From NCBI RefSeq assembly GCF_026151205.1, contig NC_087072.1, forward strand, positions 24,641,799 to 24,705,798: a DNA stretch of 64,000 nt. Direction: 5' to 3'. Below the pieces are notes generated by a model. It was not told the origin of the DNA. It searched no databases and saw only the letters and a list, made by a program, of their open reading frames with translations. Each line of letters begins with the position of its first letter. The first letter of the stretch is position 1. This document shows, one piece after another, positions 21,969-31,965 of this stretch. The position numbers and the translations under genes are program-made. Source of the stretch: Bolinopsis microptera. Lineage: Eukaryota > Ctenophora > Tentaculata > Lobata > Bolinopsidae.

Positions 21969-24900
21969 TCATCTAGTTGTCCATCTAGCCTTCGTTTCCT
22001 GCCTATATCTGTTTAAAACTCTGACAGGACCAATCAACATCTTTACTAGATCCCCGTTATAAAGCAGTGGGTTTATTACGGAATTTATCGGTAGCAGTGC
22101 GATTGAGAAGTAGGGATACCATTTGGTGGCGTTGATGATATCTCCGTAGTGCAGGAAGCAAACGACGGTCAGGGGTATCCAGCACATAAAGTCAGTAAAG
22201 ATTATGGCACTGATTTTCAACTGGATGTCCCTTGTGTGTTGGGTGGTGTCGTTTCTCGAGGTATTCTTTGATGAGCGGACAACTCTGGCAGTTATAAATA
22301 TATAGCATACCGATATGATGACAAAACAGACGAAGTTGATTGCCAGAATTGTTAAACTGTACCACTTTTGAGGGTCTTCTTTTGTCACCAAGTACTTAAA
22401 AATACAGACTCCATCACTTCCGTAGAAATGGATTGCTTTTCCTTCTATTCCTGAAATGCTACCGGTAAGTATATTTTTCAACTTATTTGTTTCTTCTTTG
22501 CTAACAAAAAGTCAAAATCATCTTCACTAATTTGAGTAATCTCAATAAGGTAAAATTGAATTTTATCCTGTTCAAATATATCTTACCTCCATATTCAGAT
22601 GTAAACATGTCCCTTACGATTGAGCGTATCAACTTCCACGACATATCAGTGTACTTCATGTATCCATAATTGTTGCGGAATATCTGGCGGTGGATATCTT
22701 TCGATACGGACGCAGTGAAAAGAGGGTTGTCGTGGTAATAGAGTCCGTTTACGAAAAAGTCCTCCAATTGAGTCAACACCGGTATGTATGCCAGAGCAGC
22801 TGATAAAAATGTTATTGTTGATATTGTTAAAATCAGCTGTAATTTTGACTTGGCTGAGGATCTATCACGTTGAATTATATCTCCAACTGTCCAGGTTCGG
22901 AACAGACTCAGACCTGTCATCGAAAAGAGTGAGATCTGAGTTGCAAATGTGCTCATAATTCCAAGTAGTGAGCACCATTGTGAGGACATCCAGATGTACT
23001 TAGATTCACAATATCTTCCGCCAAACTGTTGATCAACACAAGCTATGACCACCAAATATATTCCCATTATGAAGTCTCCAAAACTTATGAGAATGATAAA
23101 ACATTTGTTCATCAGACCTCCAAACGTCTCTCTTGTTCTTGCTTCAAGTATAGAATGAACGATGTTGAAACCATTGAACAAGATAGCAAGAATTCCCACT
23201 GTCCACGACAAGCCTCTCAGAATATTGTTGCCGAATATGTACCTCTGTGTAGTGACACAGTCATGGTTACACTCGTCGTAGAAATCTCTGCAATCAACCT
23301 GACCATCACATTTGGAGGTAAGCGGTATGTACTCTTTATATCCTGGGCAGTAGAAGTGATTAGTGCAGTTAACTTCATCACTTACATCCCCACAATCATC
23401 AACTAGGTTGCAAACTTTGTTGTACAGCACACAGTTTTTATTGTCACACGGGTAAATTTCATTGTGGTACTCCCTCAGTTTTCTCAGAGAAACTGTAAGA
23501 TTGTTGGAGTCAGTAACTGTGAAGACTCTTTCTTTCATCTTGTTGACACAAGTGTCAGAAGGAATTGTCCTCAAAGGACACGGTGTGGAGGATGCTAAGC
23601 AGGAGTTGGAACAAGCCAGATAAACATACATTTCACCGTATACGAACCTGCAGTCAAACTTGCTGTTCGGTAAATTTAACTTGCCGCCTTTTCTCACAAA
23701 TTGTGCAGTGTCCCCTGCGTTTGGAGATGGTACCCCTCTCACGAGGCAGAAGCTTGCAGAGCGTTGAAGATTCATCAACCCCTTCAAACAATACGATACT
23801 ACTTTTGTGTCCGCAGCCTTTTGTTCGATGAGAGTGTTCCAAGTTGTTTGAATGCCTCTAGAGACTCCACATAAATCGTTCTCTCCCCCACAGCTTTCAA
23901 CTCTATCACACAGGTTCTTTACACTTATAAACCCCTCTTCTTGCTCTCTACATTTCTTTACATCCATGCAGCGACTTTCTTTTTCGATAAACAGTTCAAT
24001 CGATCCGAACTCACACACATTCCAATAAATATCGTCCTCATCCTTGCCGTCCATACAATCTATTTCATTATCATTCACCCAGCTTAAAGGAAAGGGGTGG
24101 ATGATTTTGTTGCCCTTTGCTTCAAATCTGGCTACTCTTCTTGTACAGTTGAAACTGGACATGTGAGAGCAGTATACTTCACTCTCATCAGAACCTCCTG
24201 GACAGTCTGCTATTCCATCACAGAGAAAGCTCTTGTGGACAGAACACCCTCCCTCTGGTTCTAGACAATTGTTGTTATAGTCATCGTCACATAACGGGTA
24301 GTCTTTGCAGACAGCAAATATTGAAATGTTAGTGGGAGATCCTGCCAATAAGCAAGACATAGCTATTTTATGAGGGTCTGGACAGTTTACTTGGTCTTTA
24401 CCATCTCCACAGACCCCTAAACCACGGGGAACTGCACAGATTTGGTTATCCTTCAAGTAACGAACATCGCCTTGCCAACCGTCATGGCAAGTCTTATTTG
24501 ATTGAGAACAATTTTTTTCGTCGCTTCCGTCAGTGCAATGTTCATAACCATCGCAAATATTTGCTGGGGCTGCATAACTTCCACCATCGTAGTTACCCCA
24601 AGAACCTTCGTCCTTCAATTCACATTCAACTCCATAGTGAAAACCATTACAATGAGCTTCATCGTCACAATCGAAACAGTTGCATTTGTTGTCACACGTC
24701 TTTGAGGCTGCTAGTTTCTTCCTAGTTCTTAAACTAGAGTTGTCCTTGCACTGATACTGATCTTCCTCATCAAACCGACAATCTAACTGCTCATCTACTT
24801 TAGTATTGAGGCAATCATATTTCCCATTGCAAGAAAATGTGGCCTCGTAAAATTTACCTGCTTGAGGTTGTTGGTATACTGATGAACGGTTTCTGATATC

Positions 24901-26213
24901 GCATACATACGTTGAACAGAAGAGTGTCGAATGCTCCAGTACTTGATATCCAGTACAATCACTGTGTCCACATGCTTGATAAAAATGTGTGTCCCTTGGA
25001 CATGCTGAGTCAAAATCCGTTGAAACACAACCACTGTCGCTTTTATCGCCGACTGTATAGTAGTTATGAGTGAAGGGGCAGCGGAACCAGGTAGTGTTGT
25101 CATATTTGCATGCCAATTTCAAGTATGGAGGATTGCCTACTTCTTTCACCTGACAATCGGAGTAATCTGAGAAAATTAAGTTTATTAGTATAATCTAGAA
25201 AGTAATTGTAAAGTAATTAGATTAAACAACTTTTGACATAGAGATATTTTGACAGGAATAAATTGATGATTATTTATTATCAATATGTATATTCTGGGGT
25301 GTATTCTAGTATTCTGTTTCAGGATATTCTAGTCTCGAATTTGATTTTCACTTATTAATCTCTTATCACCTCTAATAATCTCTTATCACCTCTAATAATC
25401 TCTTATCACCTCTAATAATCTCTTATCACCTCTAATAATCTCTTATCACCTCTAATAATCTCTTATCACCTCTAATAATCTCTTATCACCTCTAATAATC
25501 TCTTATCACCTCTAATAATCTCTTATCACCTCTAATAATCTCTTATCACCTCTAATGTGGGGTTTGTACTGCAGTCCAACAACAGTGGTTGGGATCCATG
25601 GAAACGATTTTTCAGACGACGTGAGATAAATCCAAAGAACATTTATCGACCGTAGACTTATACACTCCTGTTCGATCTTCGAGAAATTGTATTGCAACAA
25701 TGTTATGCTATTCACATCTAAGTCTAGTGAAATGTTTGTCTTTCGTATTGACCAGATATTCTCGGTGGTGTTAGTTATAAAATCACCACCTAGTGTGGTA
25801 TCTAAATAATGGTCCCCGTTCATGGATGCACACAAATGAGAATTAAACATGAAAATTCGAACGTGAAGAGGCATGAAGGATAATGTCAAAACAATGTCAT
25901 ATTTTTGATCGATAAGCACACTAATGCTATCTCCGTCCTTTATTTTAGAGACTGTCTTGAGATGAAGAGGGTAGGATTCTAGATCGTGTGGTATCATTGT
26001 ATCTGTCTTTACATATTCCCATCCTGAAAGTATCATTATAAACTACAAGGATACCAGTAAATGTATCACCATCACGGATCACCTCAATGAGTTAAAATTA
26101 AATTGTAAAGATTATACAAACTGCTATAAAATCTTACCATGATAATCATCTGCGACACTTTCCATGAACAAAACGACCATAACGGTAATGATCAAGATAC
26201 GTATCCTTATCAT
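21969..26213 (-). CDS. LDLa-rich GRL101/LGR-like 7TM receptor, right copy, intact
   Basis: Exons 26138-26213, 25550-26023, 22587-25166 and 21969-22450 join in phase 1 to give about 1203 aa. Order: signal peptide (MIRIRILIITVMVVLFMESV), a ~155-aa N-terminal domain I cannot name (ends WSIRKTNISLDLDVN, then a paired cysteine), about nine LDLa or LDLa-like modules (CDGYEHCTDGSDEKNC, FLCDGIADCPGGSDESE, CDGQVDCRDFYDEC), then seven membrane segments beginning near LRGLSWTVGILAILFNGFNI. The TM6-7 part (SAIIFTDFMCWIPLTVV, then NSVINPLLYNG) resembles GRL101, relaxin and glycoprotein-hormone receptors; no leucine-rich repeats are present. LDLa modules bind calcium and often ligands; ligand and G protein here are unknown. 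The TM3 DRY site reads GLSLFR, unlike the usual motif. TM5-7 lie on a separate last exon. N-glycosylation sites are frequent. It faces the lectin gene on the same strand. Confidence 0.88.
25356..25556. repeat. 20-bp minisatellite that multiplies a splice donor
   Basis: About ten perfect 20-bp units (ATTAGAGGTGATAAGAGATT on the minus strand) start exactly at the exon 2/intron 2 junction of the right receptor copy. Each unit repeats the donor AGAG/GTGATAAG. The left copy has a single unit-like sequence there (AGAGGTAATAAGACATT). Use of any downstream donor would add multiples of 20 nt. Confidence 0.9.
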
Positions 26214-26564
26214 TCCTGAATAGCTGTAAAGCTGTACTGTTAGAACCCCATCGTAATTAAGTCCAAGATAAACGGCACTCTCGATTTCTTTTTATTTATG
26301 GTAATGGCATCCTAGTAAAATAATAAAATATGTTGAGTAATCAATTTTTAATCATAATTTTCCTATTTCAACAGTTTTTGTACCAAAACTGGATAAAAAA
26401 TTTTGACGGCAAAGCAAAATGTCAAACTTAAAAATGTTTACGATCGAGCGAGTGATTTCGAAGTTTATTCACTGTGATCCTATATTAGCAACATTCTTTT
26501 CATATTATACCTTTAATGTCTGACCATGTTATTACTGATGACTAGGATGAGGATTTACCATTAA

Positions 26565-27706
26565 GCCTTATTGGATAAGGAGAGTCAAGGCGGAGAAGAT
26601 ATCAGACACTGGTTTTGCAGATGACATTGATCTGATAGCAGATACTGTAAAGGAGGCAGAGACGCTGATGCTAGAGGTAGAAAGGGTTGCTGCTACAGTG
26701 GGACTTAGAATGAATGAAGGGAAAACCAAATCCATTACTCAGAACATGGAGCATCCTGATACCATCAAGTCCCTGGATAACAGCACAATAAAACATGTGG
26801 AAGACTTCACTTACCTGGGTTCTAGAATCAGAGACAGTGAGAGTGATATCAGGGTTTGGAAAAGAAGAGCATGGGGAGCATGCCACACACTCAAAAAACT
26901 TTGGAATTCTAAGCTTAGGAAGTCTATCAAGATCAGAGTGTTTACAGCACTTGTCGAGTCGGTGCTTTTTTACGGTTCCGAGACTTGGACTATGACGAAA
27001 AGACTAGAGAAGATGGTTGATGGTTGCTATACGCGAATGTTAAGAATGGCCCTTAACATTAATCAATATCGAGACCATGTCAGCAACCACAGCCTGTACG
27101 GTGAACTTCCAAAAGTCAGCTCCAAGATAACCCAACGAAGGCTCAGACTTGCACTTGCAGGTCATGCTCATCGACATCCGGAGCTGACACTGAACAAACT
27201 GATCCTGTGGAAGCCGAGTCATGGGCATACTAACAGGGGGCGACCTTACCTAACACTACTAGATAACCTAACAGTAGATACTGGGCTGAAGTCAGTAGAT
27301 GAGATAGTTAGTCTGATGGAGGACAGAAAGCTGTGGAGAACTGTTGTCAATGGTTGCTATACGCGAATGTTAAGAATGGCCCTCAACATCAACCAATATC
27401 GAGACCATGTCAGCAACCACAGCCTGTACAGTGTACGGTGAACTTCCAAAAGTCAGCTCCAAGATAACCCAACGAAGGCTCAGACTTGCAGGTCATGCAC
27501 TTCGACATCCGGAGCTGACACTGAACAAACCAATCCTCTGGACGCCGAGTCATGGGCATACTAACAGGGGGCGACCTTACTTACCACTAGATAACATAAA
27601 AGCAGATACTGGGCTGAAGTCAGTAGATGAGATAGCTAGTCTGATGGAGGACAGAAAGCTGTGGAGAACTGTTGTCAATGGATCTCGGGAACACTACCCG
27701 CCTTAG
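26565..27706 (+). mobile_element. LINE reverse-transcriptase fragment with internal duplication (right arm)
   Basis: Counterpart of 10487-11367. It encodes TGFADDIDL (palm motif with both aspartates), then YLGSRI, WKRRAWGACHTLKKLWN, LFYGSETWTM and RMLRMALNI. About 350 bp (from the ENAVVDG-equivalent region near 26.99 kb to 27.34 kb) is repeated in tandem at about 27.35-27.70 kb, a duplication not seen in the left arm. The element ends SREHYPP followed by a stop and a short TATGAATATGATGAGTCAAG tail. It is 5'-truncated and not functional. Confidence 0.85.
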
Positions 27707-27926
27707 GCTTAAGTCAAGTATGAATATGATGAGTCAAGAAGTATCAGTACCAATATAAATACAGTGCAGTTGTTAATCACAGTGCTGGCAAGCACGACCG
27801 TTGCATTTATTGTGGGTATACTATGTTCCCCATTTACTATTATACCCCCTTTACTATTATACCCCCTTTACTATTATACCCCCTTTACTATTATACCCCC
27901 TTTGGTACACGTTACAAGCCTCTTTT

Positions 27927-27981
27927 GTGCACGCGAAGCGTGCACTCCGGCCGGAGGCGGCGGCCGAAGGCCGCCGCCTCC
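27927..27981. repeat. Two GC-rich hairpins with GAA loops
   Basis: GTGCACGC-GAA-GCGTGCAC (27927-27945) is followed by a 13-bp-arm hairpin GGAGGCGGCGGCC-GAA-complement (27953-27981). The first contains GCGAAGC, known from structural work as an unusually stable DNA mini-hairpin. It is an island of very high GC in AT-rich DNA and is missing from R1 copies 1 and 2. Confidence 0.85.
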
Positions 27982-29384
27982 GGCAGGAGTTTTCCAGGCA
28001 TTAAGACTCATCGGAAGTCGTTCAGCAGATTTATTTTTAGTTCAAAACATTCTAATTTGATGTCAAAGATGACAGGAATAAAAAATATTTATGTTGAGAT
28101 TTTTAAGAAATTTGCATAAAATACTCGCCAGCACTGTTATACGAAATTCGGTAAAAAACCCAAAATCGCCATATTCAGGTGCCTGAAAAACCATGTTAAA
28201 ATTGAGTTAGAGATCTGAAATTTTTCAGGGCGTCTAGACGTTGACCAAATCGACTTTCAGGTTTCAGGAGCATCGGGAAATGGGTTTTCTAGAACCCTTG
28301 TTTTACGATAGATTGTCGTGATACATACATACATACATATATATATATATATACATATATTCAGGGATAGACGCTTTGCCAGTCAATTGTAGCCTGTATT
28401 TAAGTGTCCATAGATTCAAAAGTATAAAAGATAAAGCCATTTCCGACCACAGGTCTTGCAAATAATTGTTTACACTTTAGTTTTAATTGTATAAAAAAAT
28501 TATTTGACGTCATAAACACCCCTTGATGACGTCATCAAGTTAACCGTTTTAAAAACTTGATTTTTGACAAAGTAATAACTTTTAAAATGAATTTTAAACC
28601 ATTAAGGAGTAATTTTATTCAAAATCTGAGGAAATTTTCATCTTAGATAATTGTTCAAGCATTCTGAAAATCTACCGGAAAGTTTTTCTAGCTTGCTCCT
28701 TCATAAAGATATTCGTCATTGAAGTTTGTGCTTTTTCGAAGAATTATTTTATAAAAACGTCAATTTTGCGATTTAGTATTCTCTGGTGTTGGGTCATGCC
28801 TTGGGTTGTGGAGCTCAGTTCTGCTTCCTATAGGTATAAATTGTGCATTAGGCTAGTTTTAAAGTTGAAAATCGAAAAGTTGCACACGTGGGGACACGCC
28901 CAAATTGATAGAAAATTGCTAAAATCACTGAAAATTGCTGTTTTCGTCATTTTCTGTCAACTTTAGAGTGCCGTTGTGATTACAGTTCTTTTTGAAATAC
29001 TTTGAAACTTTGCATGCTTATCAAGCTATATATAAAACAATTACATGCAAAAATTTACGGCGATTTAATATTGGATGCGCACGCAACGTCCGCTCAAAGT
29101 TTGCACGTGCGAAAGGTGAGAATTTTGCTCATTCGTGATTTCCAACAAATTCTGCTTTGCCACGACAGTTTAATGTCATTATATATGAATTTAATGCCAA
29201 CTTGAATGAGTATTAAGTGGTATATTCAGTCAGTGATCGACCGATATGCTTCCCTAAACACAAGGAAATGTTTTTAAAGGAAAAATTTCGAAATCGTTGA
29301 AACTTCCTCCTTATTAATGAAGATATCAGTTTATATTTCGACTTTATAAAGTACCCTGACATTATAATCAAAAAGAGATGATAT

Positions 29385-29903
29385 TTTACCAAAACCCATA
29401 ATCATGGGTAGAGTGGACCGCTGCCAGTGTCTCTCTTTCCCAAACAAAAGGAAATGATATTAATTTGATTGACCGTTCTCAAATGCAAAATGATACCGAG
29501 AATGAAATCGGTCGCTCGCTTTTCCCATTCATTTACAATTGTAATAGATTAAGAAGAACTACCCAAAGGCAGCTGTACTCGGCAATCAGCAATGAAGATT
29601 CAATAAACTTCAGCTTGTTCAATAAGTAATAACTAACACCCTTGTCCCTTACCCCGAAATACTAAGTATCGACCCAAACGCAACCCAAAAATATTTTTAC
29701 AGCATCTGATTGACGTAATCAATCGAAACTTATTTATACAATTCGTAAGCCGTGAATGAATGGGAAAAGCGAGCTACCGATTTCATTCTCGGTATCATTT
29801 TGCATTTGAGAACGGTCAATCAAATTAATATCATTTCCTTTTGTTTGGGAAAGAGAGACACTGGCAGCGGTCCACTCTACCCATGATTATGGGTTTTGGT
29901 AAA
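29385..29903. repeat. Terminal hairpin of R1 copy 3 with a large loop
   Basis: Arms at about 29385-29535 and 29755-29903 match those of copies 1 and 2, but the loop is expanded by unrelated sequence. Confidence 0.8.
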
Positions 29904-30049
29904 ATTGATCTATTCTTATAAAGATTAACGCGTCGTGAAAATCCTTACTTCACAATAGGGTTACGCTTTCAGCTGGACGGGTAGAAATTAAAATATAACC
30001 TAATTCATTTGTATCGAAGACACATTTTTGTTTTGCATTCTACACTGTC

Positions 30050-30283
30050 TTGAGATGAAGAGGGTAGGATTCTAGATCGTGTGGTATCAAACTGCTATCA
30101 AATCTTACCATGATAATCATCTGCGACACTTTCCATGAACAAAACGACCATATATAATAACGGTAATGATGAAGAACAGTATCCTTGTCATGTCTCAATA
30201 GATGTAATTAAGCTGTACTGTTGGGACCCCATCGTAAACGGCACTTTCCATTTCTTTCATGGTAATGGCGTCCTAGCAGAACA
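30050..30283 (-). pseudogene. Truncated exon 1-exon 2 chimera of the LDLa receptor (right arm)
   Basis: Inverted match of 10040-10275: part of exon 2 (ATCGTGTGGTATCAAACTG junction) fused to the signal-peptide exon region through a shortened intron, including the same extra TATATA bases. Non-functional. Confidence 0.72.
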
Positions 30284-31012
30284 ATTAAATATGTTGAGTA
30301 TTCATTTTTCAATCAGATTTTTCACTTTTTAACAGTTTTGCAATTGCTAAGTTTTGACGGCAAAGCAAAATGTCAAACTTAAACAATTTTTACGATCAAG
30401 CAAATGATTTCGAAGTTAGTTCACTGTCATGATCGTAAAGTGACATTTTTTCAGATGCACCCCCTGTCTGACTATTTTATAACTGATGAGGATTGAGGAG
30501 TGGCAGTTGTTAATTGATAAATTCTTCTAATGCTCAGCACGCCGCAATTAGGGGTATATATACTATATTAATATAGGGGTAGGTGTTCAACTGAACCTGT
30601 AGAAATTATAACATTATATTTACTTTTAGAGCTAGTTTGGCGGATTAAAGAAACAAAATTATAGAAGAAAGTACAGTTGACAGTTCTCATAGCTGATAGC
30701 TAATTTGACCAAAATGCAGAAGTGACTTCACGTACGAATCACGTTGGTAAAACATTCGTATCGTAAACACATTCGTGTCGTGCACTTTACGCGCGCACTC
30801 CAAAGGCGACTAGATAGTACTAGTAGATAGTCATGATATGTAGTCAAACAACAAATAACTAGTTATTTTAAAGACATAGAAAGTTGAACTAGTTTAGGAC
30901 AACATCTTTCCTTGTTTTGAGATAAGTCAATTCTTACATTGCATTAACACAACACTTAATTGACGATGTCAATTCATGGCAGCTCGGCGCGGCACAGTAG
31001 CGCATCGCGCTA

Positions 31013-31820
31013 CAACACAACACACTCACAGTATGAGGCAAGAGCAAATTTCTCACGGTGCCGGGAGCTAATTTCTCCTTATCAGTCTGTCACGTGACAG
31101 TTATTCCTCGAAATCAGTAATACGGGGGGGGGGGGGGTGTCACGTGATAGTATTTCGTCGAAATGGTAGGTTCACGTGACCACTGCGTACGAGTCACTGA
31201 TCAGTCATGACCAAAAAGAATCATCTTCAAGCAAACACGGCGTGTGCCAACGTATTCAGTGCTTTGAGACCCTGAGGCGTTGTGCGACCCGCTGTTGTCT
31301 CTTTAATATGAAACTTGATTGTTTGTTGCCGTGTTGGGTGGTACAATAACATCTGATAGTTGCTTGGAAATGTATTATAATGCATTCGATTGGCACTGTT
31401 TATGCATATCATGAAACGGATCGTTTGCAAACGTTTTTAGTAATATGAAACATCAATCTAGTTTTGAAATTGGTTTATCTAATGACTGTTTCATTTGTTT
31501 GTGAGTACACTCCGGAAATCAAAATATCAGCTGCTCGGTGCTCTCAAAACAGTGCGATTAGTTTATCATCGCATTGTTTTGAGAGCAACTTATAACAACA
31601 TAGTCGGTGCGATTATAAACTAATTGCACTGGTTATAACTCCAAAAGCGTGGAGTTATACGCGAATCTAACTGCATGTATAATACGATAACACCAGTTAT
31701 TGCACTCGGCTGCGCCTCGTGAAATAACTGCAATAATCGAACTCGGCTTCGCCTCGTGCGATTATTGTATCAATTTGCACTCGGCTGCGCCTCGTGCAAT
31801 TATTATTAATAGTGTAATCG
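31013..31820. other. Right-arm-only insertion with palindromic and CpG-rich words
   Basis: Not present in the left arm. Includes a run of 13 G at 31125-31137, TCACGTGAC words, a ~20-bp-arm inverted repeat at about 31540-31585 (GCTCTCAAAACAGTGCGAT and complement), and a 31.68-31.81 kb stretch in which CTCGGCTGCGCCTCGTG recurs three times between short AT-rich pieces. No gene seen. Confidence 0.6.
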
Positions 31821-31965
31821 CGAAATTTCATTTAATACCTTTATGACTATGTGAGTATGTGACAATTTCAGACCTGGGAAAACAACTTTTGATGAAAAAT
31901 GTAAAGCTTCTTCGATCGTTCTCCAGATGTAAATAGTTACAAAAAACAACTGATATCTATCATTT

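Larger units (their letters stand above)
27777..29903 (+). mobile_element. Hairpin-ended interspersed element R1, copy 3
   Basis: About 2.13 kb. It is the most diverged copy and is present only in the right arm. The left arm preserves the empty site (near 10.40-10.43 kb), which places the insertion between GCAGTTGTTAA and TTGATCTATTC. The 5' part has expanded CCCCCTTTACTATTATAC repeats and an added GC-rich double hairpin (27927-27981). The terminal hairpin (29385-29903) has about 230 bp of unrelated DNA in its loop. Confidence 0.82.

Noticed and set aside
25356-25556. CRISPR-like array of regular repeats
   Set aside because: Contiguous 20-bp units without spacers in a eukaryotic gene; a minisatellite.
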